64,000 nucleotides of DNA from positions 5,849,400 to 5,913,399 of the forward strand of contig JACBWW010000045.1 of the NCBI GenBank assembly GCA_020086605.1, read 5' to 3'. Both the position numbers and the translations under genes were made by a program. This document shows, piece after piece, positions 52,320-63,805 of the stretch. Every line of letters starts with the position of its first letter. The stretch's first letter is position 1. This stretch comes from Lanius collurio (Eukaryota > Chordata > Aves > Passeriformes > Laniidae). The notes beneath the pieces were generated by a model that was not told where the DNA came from, ran no database searches, and worked only from the letters and a program-made list of their open reading frames with translations.

Positions 52320-55060
52320 GTTTCATTTTCATGACATAAAGGACCCAGTCATGTCCCTGTGCTCTAACATTTTCCAGAATGAATAAGCATTAAAGAACAG
52401 ACACGAGGAAACTTGGTTGATTGCCTAAAGGATACTGTTTTGGCAAAAGTTTCTTAGCATACAAGTGTTTTTGGAAACTCCTTCCCAGAGCCCGTGGGAC
52501 AAACTGAGAAACCTCACTGCTAACTGAGGCCACCGTGGCTTTTAAGCACCACAGGGAAGAGCTGCACAGAGAAAACCAAGAATCGCTGAGAAAAAGGCTT
52601 GTCTGAGCTCCCATCACTCACCCCACCATACTCAGGGAGATGTGCCCAGTCCTGGACCCTTCCCATTGCAGAGAAACTCCCTTCCCTCGTTCACATTCGC
52701 TCTCCTTTACACGAGATGGAAGCCAGGCCTCCCATCCTAGAGAGCTTCACTAATTAAGCTAATTAGCTCTTTAGATCAGGTCTCTTCCCATGAACTGATG
52801 GATATTAGATCATTTAAAACACAGTCAGCTGCCAGGAGGCAGGGACATGATCTATCCCCTGAACAGCCAGTGCAACTCAGGTGGAACAGGAGTTTCACCT
52901 CAATTCCTGCTCCAGACACAGAACTGTTACACTCCAACATTCTGTTCAGTCCCCAAAATGCAGCTGTGCCTGCTTAACCCATAAATGCATGCCCTACAAT
53001 CACACAGAGTGTTCCCACATACAAGAGAGACCTAAATTGGAAAATAAAATATATAGCACCCTACATCATTCCAACACAAAAGTCAATCTGCTAAACTGAA
53101 TTCATATAAACGTAGTAAAGACAGCCACCACAAAAAGACAAAAAACATGGTGCAGACTTAAAATCTGTGAAGGCAACTGGAGTCATACTTGGCTTAAATT
53201 GCAGTTTCATTTTAATTTTTACTTTGTATGTATGCACGCACTATGGATAACACTAAAAATTATTCTTTGGTCTAACTAATATTAACCAAAATATCTTAAA
53301 TTGCAAACTATAATGAAATGCCATTTTACAGTTTGCAACTTTACTTACAAATAGGAGTAAAAATATTTTTAGACAGAATAAAATAAGACTTCTCTATATT
53401 AAATTATAATTTCAACATCTCCTGTAAGAAAAGGGAAAATTCCTACTCATTTGCACACTTAATTCAGAAGTGTTCCAGTTTAGCTGGTGGTTACCTGAAG
53501 CACAAAAAAAAAAGACATTATTAGACCTGCCATGACAAAATGCTCATATTTACCTCATGCTCACAGGCAACAGAACCTTAAAAAAAGGTTATGTAACATT
53601 GCAAATATTAAATTAATCACATTAATACAAACACACCCTTCAGAAGATATCACTGTTCATGTTTGTAATATTGTGAACAGCTCTTTTGTAAAGGAACATT
53701 TGTGGGTCTGAAGCATTGTTCAGTTTCCTGTCTGTGATTGAGCTCACCAGCTAAAATGTGAATTTTTATAGCAGATGGTGCTTTGGTATTTGGTGTTTGC
53801 TAAGGAAGGGTTCTGAAGTTAGAATGGAAATTGTAATTCAATTACGAGTAGGAAAACAACCACAGAATAAAGGGACAATGGATATAAACCTGAGAGGGGG
53901 CATTTTAGGCTCTATACCTTTTCAACTTCAGGTAAATCCTCTGAGTACCTGCCACTCACCTGGCACACTCAGTAAAGGTTATCCAAAATGATGGAGACAC
54001 TCAGGATCCACGCAGGCAAAGTGTTCCCATGAGATTCAACAGATCCATTTCCAACTCCAGCACTATGAAATCAGATATTCTAAGATTTTCTGTTTGCTTC
54101 TGGGGGACAGGGAGAAATATGGATGTTGGTTGGAGGATATTTTTTAAATTTCAGCAGGAAAATGAAGTTCTTTGGAATATTTTCAAAATTCTTTACATGT
54201 GTACTTTCCTCATTTTCCAACAGCATTTATATGCCTCATTTTCAGAAGTTCATTAATAAAAATGCTAACCTGATGGACAAAGGCACTCTGAACTGCAAGC
54301 TATAAATCCCTGAACCAAGAAATGCATGTTTGAACAGTATTCCTGGGAAAAATGGAATCAGTAGTAGCAGTATCAGACTCCTTCCTGTGATCCCCTCCCC
54401 ACAGTCCTTAGAAAAGATGACATGTGGCTGCTGGCACACCCAGGTCCTAGGGAAAGGCTGACAGATGTTACAGGATAAATCAGTTCTGAGGCACATTGTG
54501 TCGCCTCCAGAGGCATCTTCTGGTCCTCCACAAAAGGTTACTGAACCACATATAATACAAAAATGCAGATATAATTGTAAGGAATAAATGTAAGGCTCTG
54601 TTCTACCCCACTTAGGGAGTCTAATGCATGAATAATGTTCCATCTGCACTGTGGTCAAATGTGACTGAAATTGGTTTTAGATGTACCACATGGAGCAGCA
54701 CAGACCTTAACAAGCTTAGTGACATCGGGGACCTTGTCAGGAATCTGTACAAAATTCATGATACAAGAAATTTGTATAAATGAGAATCTGGGACAATGAA
54801 GAATGGGGGTTATATTATGAGAAACTTTTGTACTAAGTAATCAAAACGAATCACATACCACAGGCATTCCTGAGTAGAAGATAACCAAGTTTAGTCACAT
54901 TAAATTTATAATAAACACGTGAAACATGTCGAATGTGCAGCTACATATCCTGACCATTAACTTTTCTGGATGCATGAATAAAATGTGAGCAATGGGAACA
55001 AAACAGTTTTCTGCTAACACGTTTGTTTTTTTTTTTTTTGCCTGCAGCTTCAATCTTTCC
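52320..55060. other. Mostly unique sequence, weak exon candidates only
   Basis: No repeat is recognised. A plus-strand open segment at 53772-53931 ends in a strong donor (TTCAG then GTAAAT). A minus-strand open segment below about 54543 starts after a TTCAG acceptor in the phase needed to follow the exon at 55070-55186. Neither is firm, and both are discussed as findings. Confidence 0.4.
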
Positions 55061-55069
55061 CCCACATAC

Positions 55070-55186
55070 CTTCAGCAGGATCAGGGTACTGTGTCCCACC
55101 TGCATCTGTGGCAATCTGGAGTGGCTTTAAGATTTCACATATCACTTCTAAAATTCCAGACAACGATCCAATGACATCTGGTGGTT
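55070..55186 (-). CDS. Candidate coding exon, unidentified gene (exon b)
   Basis: This 117-bp minus-strand segment has a strong acceptor (TTTCTTCCACAG, then AACCACC) and a good donor (GCTGAAG then GTATGTG). It is open throughout in one frame, starts and ends in phase 1, and fits the phase 1 end of the next exon upstream (55368-55650). The peptide begins EPPDVIGSLSGILEVICEIL and ends in a Gly/Pro-rich turn (ATDAGGTQYPDPAE). It looks like an amphipathic helix followed by a loop. The P-x-x-V-I-G-S-L-S-G-I-L pattern recalls helical parts of GAIN/REJ regions (adhesion GPCRs, polycystin family), but I do not recognise the protein. A T-rich acceptor-like tract on the opposite strand nearby is a confounder. 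Confidence 0.5.
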
Positions 55187-55367
55187 CTGTGGAAGAAATA
55201 AAGAAGATTAAAAAATTATTGAAATAATGAAAAAGGCTTTAAATAGAAAAAGCAATAAAATAAGCTGTCTAAATTTTAGAAATACCCTATGCCACAACTG
55301 GTACATTTATACATGAAAACCTCATGATCAACAAAAATCTTTCAACAAGCATTCATTAATATTTTAC

Positions 55368-55650
55368 CTTCCACCTGATCAATCATTTTCATCAATATAT
55401 AAATACCATTGATGATATTTACATCCATGTGCATTTGTTTTAGCACATGAATGACAGGAGAACTGTGAGGCTGTGGATGCAATTTCACTGCCCAGGAATA
55501 ATAAATGGGGGAGACCAAAGCTTCTTCCTCATTTCCCAAGGAGAGGATGGTTTCAGAGCCCAGGCTGTCAAGTAGACTCACAAAATATTTCTGAACCAAT
55601 ATGTTCTGTTCAGGAAGGCATTCAGGCACCACAAATTCATGAACTAAAAG
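55368..55650 (-). CDS. Candidate coding exon, unidentified gene (exon a)
   Basis: This minus-strand segment is open for 94 codons plus one base, ending at a donor (GTGGAAG then GTAAAATA) in phase 1. That is exactly the phase the exon at 55070-55186 needs, and a 181-base intron separates them. The start is uncertain: an AG at 55651-55652 gives phase 0, but the pyrimidine tract is weak. The product has an acidic and hydrophobic first half (LLVHEFVVPECLPEQN near the start) and a helical second half (VIHVLKQMHMDVNIINGIYI, then LMKMIDQVE). Joined to exon b this makes two consecutive amphipathic helices. No catalytic motif is seen. Frames of this length do occur by chance in this window, so the support comes from the pairing with exon b. 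Confidence 0.42.
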
Positions 55651-56835
55651 CTCTGTCAGCCTACTAATTTAATACAGTGATTTATTTTTACATGTTGCAA
55701 TGACATTGTGAGCCACATAATACTTTGCTTTGAAAGAAAACAAGAGCAGTATTTTTCAAATTGAGTTAAAATTTATACATTCCCACCATAATGTCTCAAG
55801 ATGCTTTTCACGTCAAGATTTTGATTATGCAACCCATAGAATTTAAAGACAAGCAACTGAAATAAAAGTTAATATAATAAAGCCAGTTAAATGTTTCTTT
55901 CTACTGTCAGTCAGTTCAATTTTCACAGATAGGAAACAGAAATAATTCAAATAGGCATTCGCCCAGTCTCCCATTCTGGATTTTAACATACTTTGTTTTG
56001 CCTTCTTTTAAATGCATCACACTTTAAAGTGGTTAGGGATCATATTCCTTGGCACATAAAGATTCTTCAGTATAGATTTATACAGAGGGGACTGCAGCAG
56101 CTTGAAGGATGGAAACTAATAACATCAGCACAGCATGCATATCATTTTCTGCACAGAAACTTGGCAAGACTAAGAGTGTTTTTAGTGGAATGTGGCTGTG
56201 CTAATACTCCCTCCTGTGAATAGTTCCTTTTCACTGTATAATCCAGATCTCCATGCAGAGATCTGAGATGGCTTTTCACAGAGCTGCCTTCAAAAATGAA
56301 ATTATCTTCATTATTATTAATTTTATGAAAATAAATTGCCTTGGAGTTTAGTGCTAATTACTGTCCCTGTCATACAGCCCAAGAAAGGGAGGTGGAGAAT
56401 CTTCTGCAACAGAGTCTCAAAGATGCTGGCCACCACCTTGCAGAGTGAGGAAATGGCTTCTAAAAACCATAATAGAAATCTTGAGCTGAAATGTCTCCAG
56501 TTGCAATTACCACACAACAGAGCACAACACATCACTACCCTTTATTTTAATCTCCAATTATCCTTCTTTTATGTTTGGAGACAACTTCAAACTAAATAGT
56601 ACCATTTCTCTACTGTGTTTTACAAGTTGTCAACAAGCATACGTGGCTGACAGTATTTGACAACCCACATGTGAATTTTGGCATGTCTGGGCTTTTATTT
56701 CCTCATTTTGCAAATAAGATTTTTTATTGAATTACTACTGAAATAATACATATGAAAATCCATTCACTCTCAGAAGCTTCTGCCCTGCTCTGACCTACAG
56801 ATGAAGGGCTCAGGAGCATAAGAAAACTCACTAAC

Positions 56836-56934
56836 CTTGATTCCTGATATCACTTGAGAGCAGGCCAGATAAGCTCTTGCATCAAATTTCAGATACTTCA
56901 GCCTAAAATCTCCAGCCAAGTGCTCAACCACAGG
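56836..56934 (-). CDS. Candidate coding exon, unidentified gene (weak)
   Basis: This 99-bp minus-strand segment is open in one frame (33 codons, phase 0/0). It lies between an acceptor with a short pyrimidine run (CTCCTCCTAAG) and a good donor (ATCAAG then GTTAGTGAG). The peptide starts PVVEHLAGDFRLKYLKFDAR and ends AYLACSQVISGIK, which is protein-like in composition. Order and phase are compatible with the exon at 55368-55650 lying next downstream. No family is recognised, and a segment this short could be open by chance. Confidence 0.27.
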
Positions 56935-59742
56935 CTTAGGAGGAGCTTACTGTCCAAGGCACATTTTCCTGCAGGTCACAGCTCGATGGCAGCAGCCCCT
57001 GAGAAGGAGCTTCTCCACCCCCTGCCCAGGATGACTTCTTCAGGATTTATCCCTAAAATCCAGTCCCAAGATGCTGTCTGTGAGCAGCACCCTGAGGAGA
57101 TGAGCCTGATGGGACTGAAACCCACTCAGAGGCTTATGGAAAACCACCCCACTAGGAGGAGTTCATCCCCTCAAAAGCCAGCAATTTTGAAAATGACTGG
57201 TTTTGTTCTCTGACCTTAAAAGTCATGAGAGAACAAGCTGGAGACATCTGAAACACATCCCAACCCCACAAAACCCTAATTCAAGCTGTGTCAGTCAAAG
57301 AGAAGTCCCACAAGGCTGTCTGCAGGAGAAGAGGGGACTGTGGAAGCCCCTGCTGCTTTTAGTGCCTTTCTATAAACTACAGTCAGCAGAACTAAACAGC
57401 ATTATACACCATTTTCTACATCAACAGAGTTTAGTAACTGCTAGGTAAGAGAAGTAAAAGTTAAAGGAGGAAATACTTTTTTCCATTCTCTCTTCCTCTC
57501 TCCTCTCATTCCAACGTGAAGCTTATCAATAAATCTCAGGGCTTGCTTAGGTAAAAAATTAAGAAAGAAAGAATTTACTGAGAAATCACTGTCTGGGTAC
57601 AGGTGTAAATATAATTTTAGTTCAATAGCAAGCCAAATGCAGCACAAATCACCAACTCTTTGAAAACTGTTACCATTTAAACAGTATTGCAAGCAGATAT
57701 GTTACACTCTACGCCCCTGAGACTCTGGGGATTGAAAGTAAAGAACATCTGGATCTGCAGAAACACCACCTTCCTAATTCCTTGGGTTTTAAACCCAAAG
57801 GATTTCTTTAAGATACTCTATGTGGTGAATCCTTCAGTTTTATGAAAAACCCATCCTGTATATTTAAAGTGGTTTTAGAAATATCTCATTAAAGGTGGGT
57901 TTACAGATATCTATTTAAATAATAGAGCACTTATTTTTCTCACAGTTTGAGAAAGCAAATGTGAAGTTTTATTAGATATGAAAAATGAGACAAAATGACA
58001 AACACCACATCTATCACAGCCTCATTCAGTTAATTAAAATCAGATGCTCAGCTGAGTAATTTTAATTAGTAGTACTGGACATATTTTCAAGTTGTTTGGA
58101 ATCGGGAGTTTTTAATAATTTATCCTCATTTCTTGGAACCCAGAAGTATATTTCACTCTCAGACTTTAAATGTCTATGCCCATAAATTTTGCCCATGAAG
58201 GATGAATTATGGCAACAGTTTGTTCACAATTAACAAGTGACTAAATGGGAGTGGAACAGGGCTAGCAGTGTGTTAACCACAGCTCTTCACTGGAAGCCTG
58301 ATGGAGTCAGAGTACATTATTTCCTTTTTTCTTAATCAAATCTCAAGTGCAGATCTCCTGTAAAAGCCCTTTTTGTTTTCAGATGAGTTAAGGTTGCACT
58401 TCAACTCACTTACAGGATTCCCAAGGGACTTCATGAAGTTGTTTTTTCATCCAGAGTGGTAGCTGTACTTTTGACCTCAGCAAGTAACAAAAATACTGAC
58501 TGACTTCTTTTTCTTAGAAGGAGAAATGGATATTGCTTGATAGTCTGTTAATTGAGAATTTGTTATCTTATGATTTCCTGAGAACAGGAGGTTTGAAGGC
58601 ACAAAAATCTTTGTCCTCAGTAATATAGGTACCTATACATGTTTTGATCTGGCAACTACTAATTTTGAACAGTAAATTGTAAAGATTTCTCACAGCTGTC
58701 TTAAATGACGCATATCCTGCATTTTTAGCTGAATTATACCTAGCTCATAACCACCTAATACAAACCAATTTCTTTCACTGCTAAAAATGGTGCTGAAATT
58801 GCTAATTCAAGTACTGAAGGCAAGGAAATGTCCCCAGGGTTTCCTGTTCAACCTTGGTTTACCTCCAAGGCGCCATTAAATGCTGTTAATTTTTAATAGG
58901 CTGCTAATATCCCAATTTTTTTCCCACTGACCACATTATTGGGGAGTCATTTTCCCACTGAAGCAGCAGCAGTCTCCATTTCAGCCAATATCAAGTGAAT
59001 GTTACAGAGCATCCAAAAACCAACGCAGAGACTCCTGCTAAAAGTGTAAAAATGCCTCCCTCAGCCCAGAGATTCTCCATTCCTTTTCCATTAGACAAGC
59101 CTGAAGCCCAAAGGGTTTGTCAGAAATGTGCCACCCAGTGCAGAATTGTTCAGCCCAATGCAGCTGATAAAACAATGCATTCACTGTCTGCTGGTCCCCA
59201 GTGCTGCTGCCGAGGGTCTCATGCAGAATTTTGGGTTCACAGTCAATCTTGTTCATATTTTGAATAGGGACAAAGTAAAGTGCCACTGTATTAGTCTGCC
59301 TGCATGAGAGCTCAACCTGAAAGCACAATGTTCCTCTTCTTCCTAGGGAGCATCTGTGGAGTATAATTATAATTAAGCATGTCTTGAATATTAAGTGTTC
59401 TAATGTCACTGATGTAATGTCCTAGGATACACTGAATCAGTTCTGTTTCAAAGTACTGTTTTATTTAAGAGCTTTGCCAGATGTTCTAATCATTTCACTT
59501 AGATTTTTCCACCAGGAAAACAGTTGCTGAGACTTGTGAATCTTCTGCCTTTGCCAACTGTCAAGGAAATAATTTCATCCCCAAAGAGGAGGCAAAATCT
59601 CAAAGAATTTTTTTTTTTAAGGAAAAAGAGAAGTGATGTTCCAGAAACATTTGTACTGCTGTTGGCTTAGAAAAGATTTTGCTGAGAACAACACAATTAT
59701 TGCAATCTTGGGCAACAACGAGTCCTTTTATTCACTCCTCAC

Positions 59743-59965
59743 CTTAGGTTTTCATTTGCATCTTATTTTCCACCATATCACGTAGCAGAAATTCAGTGCA
59801 GTTTGTCTCAGTGTTACAGAGATTAGAAATGACCATTTTGGAGGACCTCATCCTTAACCAATACCTCGCTGTATTTGTGCTGTCTTGAGTAATCACATGC
59901 CAGAAAAGAGCACCTGGGGATTCAATCTCTGAACAGCTTTTGTAATAGTGGAAACTCAACAACTG
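59743..59965 (-). pseudogene. Possible degraded exon with in-frame stop (weak)
   Basis: On the minus strand an acceptor (TTTAGTTTCAG) is followed by one open frame of about 73 codons (including SCSEIESPGALFWHVITQDS). It then meets TAA (59744-59746) one base before a textbook donor (CTAAG then GTGAGG). The other two frames close early. If this was an exon, the stop at the splice junction would break it. Otherwise the true donor is upstream or the segment is noncoding. It is listed because it lies on the same strand and in the same order as the better candidates. Confidence 0.17.
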
Positions 59966-60410
59966 CTGAAACTAAAACATATTTTACAATTACTGATTCT
60001 GATATTCCCAGGACACTGAATCTAAATTCACTTGCATTACTTCACAGCTGAACTACTTTAAACATGTTATTTTAGCTTATTTGTAAAGAACAATAAGAGA
60101 AAGGCCTTTTCATCAAGGTTCAACAGTGACAGTGAGTGACTGAAACATCAAACCAGGCCTCAGTTAGAAGCCTATTTGCTTGACATATTTGTTCTGAAAT
60201 AGTTCTTTCAAAGAAACTACTTCAAAAAAACATTGCTGAATACTGTAGTAATTAAGGATTTGATCTCATAATGTGTCAAGTGCCTTTCAAAAAACAGTAA
60301 GTTTTTTACTATGCATTGTTCTCAGCAAGAATGCAGATTCCATGGAGTGGGTTAGAAAGTTTCAAACCCACAGGAGCTCAACATGGACTTGACAGGTTTG
60401 TGAATCTTGG

Positions 60411-60472
60411 GTTGGACTGAGATGACCCCCAGACACCCCTTCCAGCCCCAGCCACCCCAGAGGCTGTGAGTG
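60411..60472 (+). mobile_element. CR1 LINE, minimal 3' fragment
   Basis: GTTGGACTGAGATGACCCCC followed by CCCTTCCAGCCCCAGCC matches the CR1 3' end (the 'ggttggactagatgacc...cccttccaacc' signature) in plus orientation. The terminal octamer repeat is decayed. It is very short and diverged, so the boundaries are approximate. Confidence 0.65.
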
Positions 60473-60479
60473 AGGGGCT

Positions 60480-62210
60480 CATTTACAGCTGGGCAGAGGC
60501 CTGGGGTGTCCTCGTGGGAATGTGAGAAAACCAGGATAGAGCCACCACAGGCTTGGGCTTGGGCTGGGTGAGCTTTTGAACAAGATTGTTTGAAGTTCAT
60601 CCACAGGCAAGGAGAGTTTTGATTAGAAAAGGTAATAATGGGCACTTTTTTTCATTTAACAATAGAATGCCAAGCAGTGCTTGTCAAGTCTTAACAAATT
60701 CCAGGGTGCTCTTGCCAGCTGATGAAGAAAGAAGCAAATTAATTCCATTACCTCTACTAACAGAACACGTTTGCCAGAGAGTAACTCAAAACAAATGAGC
60801 ACATGAAAGAAACCATCAGGATTTACAGGGCTGCTCTTTATAAAGCAGACTTGTGTTCTATACCATTGCCATAATTCTCAAGCAGGTCTGACCTTGCAAT
60901 CTCACAAGCTGTATTATCAAAATCCATTTTCCAATGACTGATTTGCAGAAGTTCACAGAATTACCAGCAAGGCTGGGTGCCCAACCTGCAGATCCCTGGT
61001 TTCAGTCCTCTGTAACTGCTCTCCCCCTTTGGGGGCTTTGCAGCTGTCCTCACATCAGCAAAACAGATGGGAACATTTTTTATCTCAACAAAGCTAGTGA
61101 GCCTACAGTGCAGTTGCTTCCAGAGAGAGCAAAGGTTCCCTTTAATGGCCTCACTGCATCCTCATTTCCATAATTAATTCTGTTAATCAAGAGGCTGAAG
61201 TTTAATCCTGCATCCTCTTTTTCAGTCCAAACCAAAGACTGATGGCTTCTCATCTCATCCAGACTGACACAGGTACTGTGGAGCAAACCAGAAGTTTTCA
61301 CCAACAGTTCTGCTTTCACTCAAAGCCTGACTCACAGGAAGGAACATAATTAAGGAATGAACATTAATCCTCCACAAACTCCCTTTTTTTTAATATTACC
61401 TTGCCATGGAACACGTTCATCATCGAACTTTACCATTCAACAACACTCGTGATTTGAAATGTGTCCTGCTCGTCAGCTGAACACCAAAGTGGAGATATGA
61501 AGTAATTTCTAATTATAAACAACCAGAACAAGCAGCCAGTCAATTTCTTGTTAAATATATTTGGTATTAAAATAAATTTTGCTTTTCAGAGGAATTCATA
61601 TCCTCTGTTCCTTCTGCTCTCATTCTCTAAATCCTTTGAAAGGGCTGCTGTGTTTAGCTGAGGCCACTCTGTATAAGTTCATCGAGTGGCCAAACAGCAC
61701 AAAGACTGAAAAAGTTACAGATATTTGCTCTAGAAATTGCCCTAAAAATATCTATTTTTATACTTAAATTGTTCTCAATTTTTTCTTTCCCTCTCAGGAA
61801 CACATGCAAATTGCACTTAAAAAAAAAAATAATCAAATAAGTGTTAGATAACCATAAATAACACTGTGTGCACCCTGCCTTGTGTGCTTCACTCTCAAGC
61901 ATTGGCAGTTTGGTGTATTTTTTTTCAAACTTCATGTATTATTAAGGACTCCTGATTTGTAAATCACTTAAAGAGATGCCTCTGACAAGACATCCCTAAT
62001 AATAAAGAGCAAACACCTAAATGCAAAGCATAGCCACCAGAAATACAATTTAATTTATGAATTAACATGTAGTTTACTACCTATTCTAACTCTGAAGCTT
62101 TAGAGTTTTATAACCATCATTTTGTCCAAATTTCCCAAAGCTTTAGTGCATTTTGTACCTCAAAAGCTGATAAACAACCCTGTTTTCTAAATGGTGCTAT
62201 TGACCTACCT
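60480..62210. other. Unique AT-rich sequence, no firm gene
   Basis: No repeat or RNA gene is recognised. A few acceptor/donor-like pairs on the plus strand (for example near 60665-60780 and 61222-61268) enclose short open segments that are within chance expectation. Confidence 0.45.
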
Positions 62211-62218
62211 TTCCTTAC

Positions 62219-62337
62219 CAAAGCAATCTCATATTTAATGGGATACCTCACAGGAAGCAGGCTCCACTGAGAAGTGGAAAGGAATCCCCCCTTTGCAAGA
62301 CTGCCAGTAAAATATATTTGAGTTTGGACAGTGTAAG
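62219..62337 (-). CDS. Candidate coding exon, unidentified gene (weak)
   Basis: This 119-bp minus-strand segment has a T-rich acceptor (TTATCTTGTTTGTAG) and a strong donor (GCTTTG then GTAAGGAAAG). It is open for 39 codons after two bases completing a split codon (phase 1 in, phase 0 out). The peptide starts YTVQTQIYFTGSLAKGGFLS and ends TSQWSLLPVRYPIKYEIAL. It is beta-strand-like, with alternating hydrophobic residues, as in an extracellular beta-sandwich. Its phase 0 end fits the phase 0 start of 56836-56934. No family is identified, and chance remains possible. Confidence 0.27.
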
Positions 62338-63127
62338 CTACAAACAAGATAATTTGCTCCTCATTACCTTTATCCCACTCAATACACTCTCTTTTGTTAA
62401 TTATACCAACACAGCCTCTGTTTCACAGCTCTCTTTCTTCAGCTAAGAAGAAAATATGGTTAAAGCAGTAAGGCTGAGGAAAAATCAGCTAGGAAATGGT
62501 CCTTGAGTATGGTCCAACATGATCAAATTCTTCTGGATTTAAAATTGTCAGAGGTTGCCAAACACCCAAAGTGTCTGTCTCTTGCCTTCTGATTTCACAA
62601 TTTAATGTACTGACAGTTTTTAATGTGCTTCCTTGCTGCCATCACTGCTGGACACAGAGCAAATGCTTCTAGAGTTCTTTTTAATGGAGGCATAATGAAA
62701 ACGGAAATGTGCTAATGAAAATACTTGTTTATTAAAGGATGGTACGTAAATATTACTTGAAATAAGTTCTCTTCAACAGCCTAAGCAGAAAAGCAGGTTT
62801 TAATTTTCTGTGTGATCTTGCAACTGCCCTTCTCTTTACCCCAAGGCTAAAAGTGGAACCTTTCTTAAGGAAGGCAGGAAGTACCACCTTGTCCACCACT
62901 GGAAGATGCTCCACAAACAGCTGGGTTGTCGCCCTGTTTTTTAGAAATCTTTTAGCCTTCTGATATTTCCATTCTAGTTACACCTTTCCCACACTTTGTT
63001 CTGTAAACACTCAGTTGTTTTGCATTCCTTCATAGAGGTGGAGAGAAGCTGATGGATTGGTAACCTGTCCAGTGTTATGGGAGAGGTGGCCCTTTCACCC
63101 TCCAATCCCCTGTCTCTTTTGTAAAAC

Positions 63128-63135
63128 TATAAATA
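63128..63135 (+). promoter_or_regulatory. LTR TATA box (family B)
   Basis: TATAAATA lies within the LTR. The equivalent word in the split copy (minus strand, near 26309-26316) reads TATAAGTA, so that copy carries a substitution in the box. Confidence 0.65.
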
Positions 63136-63147
63136 GTGGAGTCAGAA

Positions 63148-63153
63148 AATAAA
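63148..63153 (+). terminator. LTR polyadenylation signal (family B)
   Basis: AATAAA lies about 20 bases after the TATA box and 66 bases before the LTR end. It is conserved in the split copy. Confidence 0.65.
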
Positions 63154-63805
63154 CTTCCTCTTTTCACTCTCACCTTTAGCCGTGTGAACACGCGTGTGCT
63201 TCCGTGTCCTACAGCGACACTGGGTCACACTCCATCCATCACCCTTCAGGGCTGACCCCATCACACCCTGTGGGTTTGGTCCTCCATTGATCTGCAAACC
63301 CTTCCAGGGACACTGCTGGTGGCCAAACCCAAAGGATTAAGAGCCACAGTTTTGTCCACTACCATTAACTGAACTCAGAGCAAACTTCCCTGGATATCAT
63401 TGCATTTTCTTTTACAGCCCACAGATGGCATCTCTCACTCCAACCCTGCAGAGCTCACTTCTCCACACAGCAATAAAAGGAGCAGTACAGTTACTTTATC
63501 CAATGACTGTTTGGGCCCAGTTTATGTTGTGATAACCAGTGGAAAGTTAAGGAAAACACAAGTACTGAGGATGACAAACTTAAAGTGCTGATAGGTTGGG
63601 CTAAATAAGCACCTGTGCTGCACACAGGAGCAGTGTGGTGCAAGCATGGGGTTTTCAGGATATCAGACATCTCTTTCTGCTGAGCACTTCCTCAGCATTG
63701 TTAATATTCACACCTCCATGGGAAAACTCCTAGGACTAAAACCATGCTGAAATTTTGCCCATTATTTTTCTAAACAGAAAGACATTCTTAACAATTTCTT
63801 TCAGC

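Larger units (their letters stand above)
62927..63219 (+). mobile_element. Family-B solo LTR, intact
   Basis: This is a 293-bp solo LTR with ends TGTCGCCCTG and CTACAGCGACA (TGTCGC/GCGACA inverted ends). A perfect 6-bp target duplication, CTGGGT, flanks it (62921-62926 and 63220-63225). It carries a TATA box (TATAAATA, 63128-63135) and AATAAA (63148-63153) only about 20 bases apart, so promoter and polyadenylation signal are very compact. It matches the split copy at 26221-27253 in the opposite orientation and shows that copy's undisturbed interior. A 6-bp duplication fits class II (ERVK-like) integration. There are no internal genes. Confidence 0.95.

Noticed and set aside
60665..60778. Plus-strand exon-like segment after a TTTAACAATAG acceptor
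   Set aside because: The donor (AGAGAGTAAC) is weak and the segment is close to chance length. Nothing links it to other exons.
61222..61268. Plus-strand mini-exon between CTCTTTTTCAG and ACAG|GTACTG
   Set aside because: It is only 47 bases, with one open frame and no neighbouring partner. Chance is more likely.
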